64,000 nucleotides of DNA, taken from Propionibacteriales bacterium (GTDB lineage: Bacteria > Actinomycetota > Actinomycetes > Propionibacteriales > Nocardioidaceae). Position 1 is the stretch's first letter. Each line of letters starts with the position of its first letter. Below, in pieces: positions 8,401-15,416 of this stretch. The position numbers and the translations under genes were made by a program. The notes beneath the pieces were generated by a model. It did no database searches, was not told where the DNA came from, and saw only the letters and a program-made list of their open reading frames with translations. The DNA lies in the NCBI GenBank assembly GCA_026392465.1, contig JAPLCA010000023.1, forward strand, positions 62,001 to 126,000, in the 5' to 3' direction.

Positions 8401-9650
8401 CAGGCCTCCGCGGGCACCGAGCGACGCGCGCCGACGATGCACCGGGCGACGTGCTCCGCGTCGGCCGCGACGCCGAGGAACCGTCCGGAGCCCCACGTGT
8501 GCATCCACGGCAGCCCGACGAAGAACAGGCCGGGCACGGCGGTCACGCCGCGGGTGTGCGTCGGTCGTCCCGTCCCGTCGAAGACCCCGACCCGCAGCCA
8601 GCGGTAGTCGGGCCGGTACCCGATGGCCCAGACGACCGACGTGATCCCCTCGGCGGCGAGGTCGAGGCTCGTGGGGTCGACGTCGGGCGCCCACGGCGGC
8701 ACGTAGTCCCGCTCCGGCGGCGCCTCGATGCCCTCGCGCTCGATGAACCGGTCGATGTCGCGCCGGATCGAGGTGTAGACCGCGTCGGCGGAGTCGAGGG
8801 AGCGGGTCAGGGTGGGCGCGAACGTCAGGTCCGTGCCCTGCGCGTCGGTCAGCTTGCCGTACAGGCGCATGCCGTCGAGGGCGAACGCCCGCAGGTCGAT
8901 GTCGCGGCCGCCGTCGCGGCCGGTCACGTAGTGGTTCGTCTTCTCCCGCGCGGCGAGGCCCCCGGGGTACTGTGCCACCGCGGTGTCGTACAGGCCCATG
9001 TCGGCGAGCCACGTCATGCAGTCGCGGCCGCGGTGGAAGCGCGCCACGCGAGGGGCGTCCCCCAGCGCGAGGTGCACCTGGCGACCCTCGAGGTGCAGGT
9101 CCTCCGCGATCTGCGCGCCGGACTGCCCGGTACCCACCACGAGCACGGCACCGTCCGGCAGCTGGTCCGCGTTGCGGTACTGCTGGGAGTGCAGCTGGGT
9201 GACCGACGGGTCGATCGCCCGGGCGAACGACGGCTCGATCGGGCGGTGGTACCCGCCGGTCGCGACGACCACGTCGTCGGCCTCGAGCGTGTCGGGACCG
9301 TCGGGCGTCTCGAGGTCGAGCACGAAGCCGCCGCCGTCGCGCTCGCGCGCCTCGACGACGCGCGTGTGCGTGCGCACGGGCGGGTCGAAGGAGCGCACGT
9401 AGTCGTCGAGCCAGGCGACCACCTCGTCGCGGGTCATGAACCCGTCGGGGTCGGGGCCCTCGTAGACGTGGCCGGGCAGTCGGCAGTGCCAGTTGGGCGT
9501 CACGAGCGTGAAGTTGTCCCAGCGGCTGTCGGCCCACTCGTGCGCCGGGGTGGCCGCCTCGAGCAGGACGTGCTCGACCCCGAGGCTCGTGAGGTGGTGG
9601 CTGACCGAGAGCCCGGCCTGGCCGGCCCCGACGATCGCGACGCGGGTCAT
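8400..9650 (-). CDS. MSMEG_0569-family flavin-dependent oxidoreductase
   Basis: The 416-residue flavin monooxygenase-like protein has two dinucleotide motifs: GAGQAGLS at the N-terminus for FAD and GTGQSGAQIA near residue 175 for NADPH. An ATG-type hinge (VVVATGGYHRP) and a closing VWAIGYRPDYRW segment are also present. The fold resembles Baeyer-Villiger and N-hydroxylating monooxygenases. It is a signature member of the Nit1C cluster, and its substrate has not been settled. The stop overlaps the nitrilase-like start by one base, and its own ATG overlaps the preceding stop (ATGA). Confidence 0.9.
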   Translation of the reverse strand: MTRVAIVGAGQAGLSVSHHLTSLGVEHVLLEAATPAHEWADSRWDNFTLVTPNWHCRLPGHVYEGPDPDGFMTRDEVVAWLDDYVRSFDPPVRTHTRVVEARERDGGGFVLDLETPDGPDTLEADDVVVATGGYHRPIEPSFARAIDPSVTQLHSQQYRNADQLPDGAVLVVGTGQSGAQIAEDLHLEGRQVHLALGDAPRVARFHRGRDCMTWLADMGLYDTAVAQYPGGLAAREKTNHYVTGRDGGRDIDLRAFALDGMRLYGKLTDAQGTDLTFAPTLTRSLDSADAVYTSIRRDIDRFIEREGIEAPPERDYVPPWAPDVDPTSLDLAAEGITSVVWAIGYRPDYRWLRVGVFDGTGRPTHTRGVTAVPGLFFVGLPWMHTWGSGRFLGVAADAEHVARCIVGARRSVPAEA

Positions 9651-9952
9651 CGGGTCACCTCCACCGGCAGCGGCGGGTGCATCCGCAGCACCTCCACGAC
9701 GTCCGTGGGCGCGTGCGCGGCGGCCGAGCGGCGGATCTGCTCCTGCGTCGCCGCGGACGACGTGCAGGCGAACCCGTAGCGCAGCCGGACCCGCTCGCTG
9801 GCGATCGTGAGGGCGGCCGTGGAGCGGTCGACGAAGTCCTGGACGGTGTACCGCTCGCCGACCTCCAGGTGGTCGTGCACGACCAGCGACGGGGAGTAGC
9901 AGTGCTCGACGTCGCCGTCGGGCCAGCGGACGGTGAAGGTCATCTCAGGCAT
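9647..9952 (-). CDS. MSMEG_0570-family nitrogen-starvation protein
   Basis: The 101-residue soluble protein begins with a strand-rich segment MPEMTFTVRWPDGDVE and the family hallmark CYSPSLVVHDHLEVGERY, then a helix LTIASERVRLRYGFACT. The family is known only from Nit1C-type clusters and carries a nitrogen-starvation label by association. No catalytic motif is evident. It overlaps the nitrilase stop by 8 bases and the flavoprotein start by 4. Confidence 0.88.
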   Translation of the reverse strand: MPEMTFTVRWPDGDVEHCYSPSLVVHDHLEVGERYTVQDFVDRSTAALTIASERVRLRYGFACTSSAATQEQIRRSAAAHAPTDVVEVLRMHPPLPVEVTR

Positions 9953-10808
9953 GGGCGGGCTCCCGGTAGGTCTCGGGACGGCGGTCCCGCAGGTGGAACA
10001 TCGCGCGGCGGGCGGTGTCGAGCTCGGCGCGCACGTCGAGCTCGGCCACCGCGACCCCCGCGTCGACGCCGGTCGTGGCGCGGACGTCGCCGCCGGGACC
10101 CACGATCTTCGCGTGGCTCACGAAGCGCAGCGACCCGAAGGTCCCGACCTGGTTCGACGCCACCCAGACGACCTGGTTCTCGAGCGCGCGTGCCGTGTCG
10201 AAGAGGTTGAACCGCTGCGTCCACCGGTCCTCGGCGATGTCGCCGGCCGTCGCCGTGCGGGACGCGGGCCACGCCGAGATGCACACGACGACCTCGGCAC
10301 CGTCGAGCGCGAGCGCGCGACCGGCCTCGGGGAAGGCCTTGTCGTAGCAGATGAGGGCACCGAGCCGACCGGCCGGCGTGTCGACGGCGGCGAACGTGTC
10401 GCCGGCCTCGTAGAAGGACCCCTCCCCCAGCGGCTGGTGCACCTTGCGGTGCACGTGGAGCACGCCGTCGCCGGTCACGACGGCCGCGCTGTTGTAGCGG
10501 GTGGCGCCGTCGGACTCGCAGAACCCGACCACCAGCGTCAGGTCGCGGGCGATCGCCGCGACGCGACGGAGCTCCGGGCCGTCGACGTCCATGACGGGCG
10601 GCAGCGAGTCGGGCTGCTCGTCGTGGCTGCCGTCGCGGCCGCGCCCCAGCACCGAGAGGTAGCCGCCGAGGCAGGCCTCCGGCAGCGCGAGGAGCCCGCC
10701 GCCACCGGGCGGTCGCACCTCGTCGGCGAGCGTCGCGATCCGCGCGAGGTTCTGCTCGACGTCGCGGCCGAAGTTCTCCGCGACCGCGGCGAGTCGTGTC
10801 GTGGTCAT
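9945..10808 (-). CDS. Nitrilase-superfamily hydrolase with intact Glu-Lys-Cys triad
   Basis: The 287-residue carbon-nitrogen hydrolase has a complete triad: Glu44 (ALPEACLGGYL), Lys122 (HRKVHQPLGE) and Cys154 (LICYDKAFPE). The Cys-Tyr-Asp neighbourhood is more like amidase/carbamoylase branches than the Cys-Trp-Glu of classical nitrilases, so whether nitrile, cyano-adduct or amide is the substrate is open. In Nit1C clusters this position is held by the nitrilase linked to cyanide assimilation. ATG at 10808 overlaps the preceding stop (ATGA). Confidence 0.9.
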   Translation of the reverse strand: MTTTRLAAVAENFGRDVEQNLARIATLADEVRPPGGGGLLALPEACLGGYLSVLGRGRDGSHDEQPDSLPPVMDVDGPELRRVAAIARDLTLVVGFCESDGATRYNSAAVVTGDGVLHVHRKVHQPLGEGSFYEAGDTFAAVDTPAGRLGALICYDKAFPEAGRALALDGAEVVVCISAWPASRTATAGDIAEDRWTQRFNLFDTARALENQVVWVASNQVGTFGSLRFVSHAKIVGPGGDVRATTGVDAGVAVAELDVRAELDTARRAMFHLRDRRPETYREPAHA

Positions 10809-12235
10809 GCTGCTGCTCCCATCCCGGTGACCGGGCCGCGGACGGCCTCGGTCACGACTCCGTCGGGCCAGCGCAGCCCGACTCCGGCGCCCTCGAGCGT
10901 CTCGCCGCACACCCGCGACGTGACGTGCCTGGGCAGCTCCCCCGGGTGGGCTCCGGCGCAGTCGGTCGTGACCATCGCGAAGCCGGGGAAGCACGTGAAC
11001 CAGTCGCCCACCGTCGCTCCGGCGGGCGTCGGCACGCGGTCGACGTCGAGCACGACGCGGACGCCGCTGGCCTCCGCGAGCATGCCGGTGGTGCCGACCA
11101 GGCCGCTCATGCTGACGTCCTTGGCGGCGGCGGGCCGCAGGTCGGCGACGACGCGGCCGAGGGCGCGCAGGTCCTCCGGCGACCGGTGCGACGAGGAGTC
11201 CCACTGCGACCCGGTGTACCCGGGTCGCCATCCGCCGCCGAGGTCGGCCGTCAGCCGGACCTCCTCGCCCGGTCGGGCACCGCCGCCGGGCACGGGTCGG
11301 TCGGTGCGGCCGAGCGCGGTGACGCTGAGCGCGGGGGCGACGCCGAGCTGGGTGTGGCCGCCGAGCACCGGGACGCCCCACGCCTCGGACGCGGCCCGCA
11401 GACCCGCCAGGACCCGTCGCGCGAAGGAGGCGTCGCGGGCTCCGACGGCGTCGAGCAGGCCCACCGGTGTCGCGCCCATGGCCGCGAGGTCGTTCAGGTT
11501 GACCAGCGCCGCGCACCAGCCGGCCCACTCAGGGTCGCGCTCGACCATCGACGGCAGGATCGCGTCGCACGCCGCCACGAGGTCGGACCCCGGCACGGGC
11601 GCCCCGTCGTCGCCCCAGAAGCCCGGGGCGGGGACACCGCCCTGGGAAGCACCCAGGCCGGCGAGCAGGCCGCCGAGCGACGCCTTCGTGGCCTCGGCCA
11701 GCCGCTGGACCCGCGCGATGGGCCACGAGAGCGCCACGTGGGGACGGCCCTGCAGCTCGACGTCGCCGGTCGTGGTCCAGCCCAGCCGGGTGAACAGGGG
11801 GTGGTGCCGGCTCTGCACGACCGCGTCGAAGCGCAGCGCGCCGAGCGACTCGGCCCAGGCGCAGGCGGCGCGGACCAGCGCCGAACCGACACCGGTCGCG
11901 CCGCGCACGTCGGGCCGGACGGCCAGCCGGCTGCCCCGCCACCAGCCGAGGTCACGCTCCTCGGTGGAGACGTGCGGCGCCGGGTGCAGCCGCACCCCTC
12001 CGAGCACCTCGCCGGCGGTCGAGCGGGCCACCAGCACGACGGTCCGCGGGTCGTCGTCGGCGCGGTCGTGGTCGGACGTCGCGAACAGGCCCTGCTCGCG
12101 CACGAACACGTCGCGCCGGAGCCGACGGTACGCCGCGAGCTCGGTCGCGTCCGCCTGCACGACGATGTAGTCCGCCGGCGCGGTCCGGGCGGGGCGCGTG
12201 CCCGTGAGGATGCCGTGGTCGATCTCGAGCGTCAT
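10805..12235 (-). CDS. MSMEG_0567/Sll0787-family GNAT-AIR-synthase fusion
   Basis: The 476-residue two-domain protein has an N-terminal GNAT acetyltransferase (about residues 20-155, with RLAVRPDVRGATGVGSALVR as acetyl-CoA site). Its C-terminal half is an AIR-synthase-like ATP-binding domain of the PurM/ThiL/HypE class (GWCAALVNLNDLAAMGATPV, PVLGGHTQLG, AAKDVSMSGLVGTTGMLAEA). PurM-like enzymes phosphorylate and activate amide or formyl oxygens, and GNAT domains acylate amines, so sequential chemistry on one intermediate is plausible. ATG at 12235 was chosen because it lies 1 base after the radical SAM stop. Confidence 0.88.
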   Translation of the reverse strand: MTLEIDHGILTGTRPARTAPADYIVVQADATELAAYRRLRRDVFVREQGLFATSDHDRADDDPRTVVLVARSTAGEVLGGVRLHPAPHVSTEERDLGWWRGSRLAVRPDVRGATGVGSALVRAACAWAESLGALRFDAVVQSRHHPLFTRLGWTTTGDVELQGRPHVALSWPIARVQRLAEATKASLGGLLAGLGASQGGVPAPGFWGDDGAPVPGSDLVAACDAILPSMVERDPEWAGWCAALVNLNDLAAMGATPVGLLDAVGARDASFARRVLAGLRAASEAWGVPVLGGHTQLGVAPALSVTALGRTDRPVPGGGARPGEEVRLTADLGGGWRPGYTGSQWDSSSHRSPEDLRALGRVVADLRPAAAKDVSMSGLVGTTGMLAEASGVRVVLDVDRVPTPAGATVGDWFTCFPGFAMVTTDCAGAHPGELPRHVTSRVCGETLEGAGVGLRWPDGVVTEAVRGPVTGMGAAA

Positions 12236-12236
12236 G

Positions 12237-13322
12237 TCAGGCTCCTTCGCAGCTGAGCGCCGAGCAGGCACCGCAGGCGGCGCAGCCCGCCGCCTGGTCC
12301 GACCCGGCCATGCCGGCCACGCGCAGCGCGGTCGCGACCTGGCGGGTCACCCGCCCGACGTCGGCCGTGGCCGGCGCGGCGACGTGGTCGACGTCGGTCG
12401 CGAGCGTCCCCTCGAGCGGACGGAACGGGACGACGAAGGGGTACACGCCCATGTCGATGAGCTCGCGGGCGCCGGCGACGAGCTCGTCCGGGTCCTCGCC
12501 GAGCCCGACGAGCAAGTAGGTCGAGACCTGGTTGTGGCCGAAGACGCGCACCGCCTCGCGCCACGCGGCGCGGTACTCGTCGAGGGACACCGTGGACTTG
12601 CCGGGCATCCAGCGACGGCGGACGTCGTCGTCGAGCGACTCCACGTGGATGCCGATGGACCGGGCACCCGCGTCGTGGAGCTCGGCGATCGACGCGAGGT
12701 CGCCGGGCGGCTCGATCTGCACCTGGATCGGCAGGTCGGGCAGCACCTCGTGCACGGCGCGGACGCAGCGGGCGAGGTGGGTGGCGCCGCGGTCGCGTCC
12801 CCGGGACGTGCCGGTGGTCATGACCATCTGGGTCACGCCGTCGAGCTCCACCGCCGCCCGGGCGACCTCGGCCACCTGCTGCGGCGTCTTGACCGCAATG
12901 GTCGAGCCCTGCTCGAGCGACTGCTCGATGGCGCAGAACCGGCACCGCTCCGACTCGTCGTAGCGGGCGCAGGTCTGCACGACCGTCGTGGCCAGCACGT
13001 TCGCGGCGTGCAGCCGGGCGATCTTCTCGTAGCTGACCCCGTCGGACGTCTCGAGGTCGTAGAACCGGGGCCGGCTGACCGCCTCGACGCCGAGGCCGGT
13101 GTCGGCCCCGTCGAGGAGGAGGCGGCCGCCGGACACCGAGTACGGGCTCCTCGGGTTGAGCGGGATGGCCGCACCGACGCCGTCGAGCAGCACGTGGCCG
13201 TCGGCGCTCGGCCCGGCGCCGTTCGGCCGCGTGAGCGGCGCGTCGAGCAGCCGGATGCCCTGGATGGCGACGTCGACGCGGGTCGACGTGCGCGAGCCCT
13301 GTGCTGAGGACGGGACAGTCAT
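12237..13322 (-). CDS. MSMEG_0568-family radical SAM protein
   Basis: This 361-residue protein is related to the biotin/lipoyl synthase group. The cluster cysteines read C118-x8-C127-x2-C130 (CARYDESERCRFC), not the standard C-x3-C-x2-C. A GGE-like and barrel pattern follows (TTGTSRGRDRGA, GIHVESLDDDVRRRW, NQVSTYLLVGLGEDP). Four more cysteines close the protein (C347, C350, C353, C358) and could ligate an auxiliary Fe-S cluster. The reaction is unknown. The gene lies between the Sll0783-like and GNAT-AIRS genes with 10- and 1-base gaps. Confidence 0.9.
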   Translation of the reverse strand: MTVPSSAQGSRTSTRVDVAIQGIRLLDAPLTRPNGAGPSADGHVLLDGVGAAIPLNPRSPYSVSGGRLLLDGADTGLGVEAVSRPRFYDLETSDGVSYEKIARLHAANVLATTVVQTCARYDESERCRFCAIEQSLEQGSTIAVKTPQQVAEVARAAVELDGVTQMVMTTGTSRGRDRGATHLARCVRAVHEVLPDLPIQVQIEPPGDLASIAELHDAGARSIGIHVESLDDDVRRRWMPGKSTVSLDEYRAAWREAVRVFGHNQVSTYLLVGLGEDPDELVAGARELIDMGVYPFVVPFRPLEGTLATDVDHVAAPATADVGRVTRQVATALRVAGMAGSDQAAGCAACGACSALSCEGA

Positions 13323-13332
13323 GGCCGTGCCC

Positions 13333-13857
13333 TCAGAGGTTGTACGTCGAGTTGATGATGGCGCCCTTGCGCGCGTAGTGGATCAGCGCGTCCTGGACGT
13401 CGAGCGGGTGCGCCGGGATGACGCCCTCGATGAGGTCCTCCTCGCGCAGACCGTGCAGGGCGAGACCGAAACGACAGCAGAACACGGTGCCGCCCTCGGC
13501 GATGAACGTCTCGAGCGAGGCGTTCATGTTCAGCTCGCCCGGGAACCCGGCGTCGCCCGTCGTCGGGAAGCCGCGGGTGGCCATGCACGCGAGGGTGCCG
13601 GGCCCGTAGAAGTACATCGCGGAGTCGAAGCCCTTCCGCAGGGCGCGCGTGGCCTGCAGGATCGCGACGAAGCTGACGCTGGACTCGTGCGGGATGCCGT
13701 GCACGAGCGTGAAGTAGCTCTCGCCGTCCTCCGCCTGGTAGTCGGGGAAGATCTTGGTCGAGCCGTAGAGGTTGGTGCCCTTCGCCTGCGACGGGTGCGG
13801 GATCTCCGCGAGCGAGGCGGCGATGTTCTGGGCGATCTGGTCGTCGATGTCGGTCAT
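13333..13857 (-). CDS. MSMEG_0572/Sll0783-family nitrogen-starvation protein
   Basis: The 174-residue protein matches the Nit1C signature family whose cyanobacterial member is Sll0783, known to be induced by nitrogen starvation. Family-like stretches include KGTNLYGSTKIFPDYQAEDG, MYFYGPGTLACMATRGFP and VIPAHPLDVQDALI. A Cys pair (VFCCRFGLALHG) is notable and could bind a metal or cofactor, but this is not established. It lies 10 bases upstream of the radical SAM start, so the two are almost certainly co-transcribed. Confidence 0.9.
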   Translation of the reverse strand: MTDIDDQIAQNIAASLAEIPHPSQAKGTNLYGSTKIFPDYQAEDGESYFTLVHGIPHESSVSFVAILQATRALRKGFDSAMYFYGPGTLACMATRGFPTTGDAGFPGELNMNASLETFIAEGGTVFCCRFGLALHGLREEDLIEGVIPAHPLDVQDALIHYARKGAIINSTYNL

Positions 13858-13867
13858 GGCCTTCTCC

Positions 13868-13953
13868 TGGTGCGGTGTGGGATGGGGTGCTGCGGGTTGG
13901 GGTCCTGCGGTGTGGGGTGCTGCGGTGTGGGTGGTGCGGGTGGTGCACTGGCC
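13868..13953. repeat. Degenerate tandem repeat in operon spacer
   Basis: Several imperfect units of TGCGGTGTGGG(G/A)TGG type follow each other in the gap between the amidohydrolase and the Sll0783-like gene. Simple-sequence slippage is the likely origin. The region has no gene. Confidence 0.6.
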
Positions 13954-13980
13954 GCCGAGCCGCGGCCAGGGATCAGGGGG

Positions 13981-14808
13981 TCAGGTGCCGTAGAGCGCCT
14001 CGAAGTTGCGCCGGAAGAACAGGTCGGCGAGCTCGCCGTCGCCGGCCGCGGCGGCGAGCCGGGCGTGCTCGCCCGCGAAGTCGCCCCACGGGGCGTCGGT
14101 GGCGAACAGGATCCGGTCGTGCCCGACGCCGCGTCGCTCGATCTCCTGCACGAGCCAGGCGGGCGCGAAGCCGATGGTCCAGCTGGTGTCGGTGTAGACC
14201 TTCTTGCCGGCCTCGATCCAGTCGAAGAGCCGTCCGCCGATGAGCTTCATGTGCCCGCTCATCCCGCCCCCGAGGTGGACGAGGTGGATCTTCGTGTCGT
14301 CGCCGTAGCGGTCGACGAGCGTCCCGACCTGGTCGACGTCGGACGCGGCCCCCGGCGAGGTGTGCACGTGGACGACGAGGTCGTGGTCGGCGGCCGTCGT
14401 GAAGATGCGGTCGATCTCCTCGGCGCAGTCGGGGTCGGTGGGGCTGCCGCCGAGCAGGAAGCTGGTCTTGAGCGCCTTGACGCCCTGCTCGCCGACGAGG
14501 GCCAGCGCGGCGGTGTTGCGCTCGGCGTCGGACGCCTTCGGCGAGACCCACAGGCCACAGATCACCCGGTCGTCGCGCTGTGCGGCCTCGATTGCGAGCG
14601 GGTTCAGGTCGAAGGCGGCGTCCGGCACCGGCACGCCGTAGTTCGGCAGCACCAGGGTCCGCTCGGTGCCCTCGTCGTCGAGGGTCTGGAGGAAGTCGCG
14701 CACCGTCGCCTTGGCCGTGACGTCGGCCCGGATCGGCGGGCCGCCGTAGAACGGGAACGCGGGCAGCTCGCCGATGTGGCGGTGCGCGTCGAGCGGTGCG
14801 GGAGGCAT
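13981..14808 (-). CDS. Amidohydrolase (TIM-barrel, Amidohydro_2), first gene of the Nit1C-type operon
   Basis: The 275-residue metal-dependent hydrolase has H-x-H near the N-terminus (DAHRHIG), a strand-end H in LVVHVHTSPG, a further H in IHLVHLGGG, and the metal Asp in RILFATDAPWGDF. It belongs to the aminocarboxymuconate-decarboxylase/amidohydrolase_2 group, whose members hydrolyse or decarboxylate. The ATG at 14808 sits close behind a GGAGG. It is the promoter-proximal gene of the ten-gene operon, with a GlnR-like box 23 bases upstream. Confidence 0.82.
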   Translation of the reverse strand: MPPAPLDAHRHIGELPAFPFYGGPPIRADVTAKATVRDFLQTLDDEGTERTLVLPNYGVPVPDAAFDLNPLAIEAAQRDDRVICGLWVSPKASDAERNTAALALVGEQGVKALKTSFLLGGSPTDPDCAEEIDRIFTTAADHDLVVHVHTSPGAASDVDQVGTLVDRYGDDTKIHLVHLGGGMSGHMKLIGGRLFDWIEAGKKVYTDTSWTIGFAPAWLVQEIERRGVGHDRILFATDAPWGDFAGEHARLAAAAGDGELADLFFRRNFEALYGT

Positions 14809-14830
14809 GCCTCCATTCAGCGGCCGGGAT

Positions 14831-14846
14831 GTTTCGAAGTGGTCAC
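14831..14846 (-). promoter_or_regulatory. GlnR-like nitrogen-control box upstream of the Nit1C-type operon
   Basis: On the minus strand the sequence reads GTGAC-CACTTC-GAAAC, an exact match to the actinobacterial GlnR half-site pattern GTnAC-N6-GAAAC. It lies 23 bases before the amidohydrolase start. The second a/b pair of a full site is weak here. Nitrogen control fits the families in the operon. The position close to the start would suit repression or a leaderless-like promoter better than classical activation. Confidence 0.45.
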
Positions 14847-14884
14847 CGTCGGACTACGTCGCCGGAAGGTCTGCGCAACTCGAC

Positions 14885-14909
14885 TGTTTCGCGGCGGCGA
14901 TCTGAAACA
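14885..14909. promoter_or_regulatory. Inverted repeat TGTTTC-N13-GAAACA
   Basis: Perfect 6-bp arms at 14885-14890 and 14904-14909 lie about 80-100 bases upstream of the amidohydrolase start. They carry the same GTTTC/GAAAC word found in the GlnR-like box. It could be a second regulator site or part of an extended one. Confidence 0.35.
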
Positions 14910-14910
14910 T

Positions 14911-15416
14911 GGCCGACTCGCGCGAGGCCGTGGACGGTTCCCCAGGACAGCCAGGACCACGGACGGCTCGCACGGCGTGCGCCGGAGGCGTGTGAACCTC
15001 GGCGCTCCCACTGGCCACCCGCTTGGATCCGACCCGCTACCACCCCCGGGGCGTCACCGCTCCTCTTCGCCGTGGCGCCGGCGGCGTTGCTGCGACCTGC
15101 CGGTCAGTGTCTCCCCGCCCATCGTTTCCGACTACACCGTCAGCTGATCGGTGCCGCACCGCACGCCCGGATAGTCGGTCTCGGTGGGCGTGCGGTCGAC
15201 GATGATGCGTTGGTCTCCGAGGCTGACGCCGATCTCATCAGCGCGGGCGTTGGGGACGAGGCGGGTGCCGGAGGGGCCGGTATGCTCGGTCATCTTGTAG
15301 GTGACCGCAGAGTGCTCTCAGGAAATTCTTGGAAAAACCATCCGCGCTCGGCGCCGGCGTGCTCTACTTCAGCGAGCTCGGCGATCGGGGGAACCATAGG
15401 ACAGGAAGCGCGGCGG
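14911..15416. other. Gene-free region between divergent transcription units
   Basis: About 500 bases separate the Nit1C-type operon from the secreted PLA2-domain gene. A long open frame covers it on the plus strand, but its composition (many Arg, Ala, His) is that of a shadow. GC falls toward the right end. No RNA gene or convincing promoter hexamers were identified. Confidence 0.4.

Noticed and set aside
12236-12271. Earlier ATG for the GNAT-AIR-synthase gene
   Set aside because: It would overlap the radical SAM gene by over 30 bases; ATG 12235 fits the spacing and the family N-terminus.
14885-14909. Treating TGTTTC-N13-GAAACA as a second full GlnR site
   Set aside because: Neither GAAAC has a GTnAC partner at the required 6-base spacing, so it is listed only as an inverted repeat.
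14796-15416. Upstream extension of the PLA2-domain gene
   Set aside because: The extra ~207 codons are Arg/His/Pro-rich with no domain, whereas ATG 15417 starts a good signal peptide.
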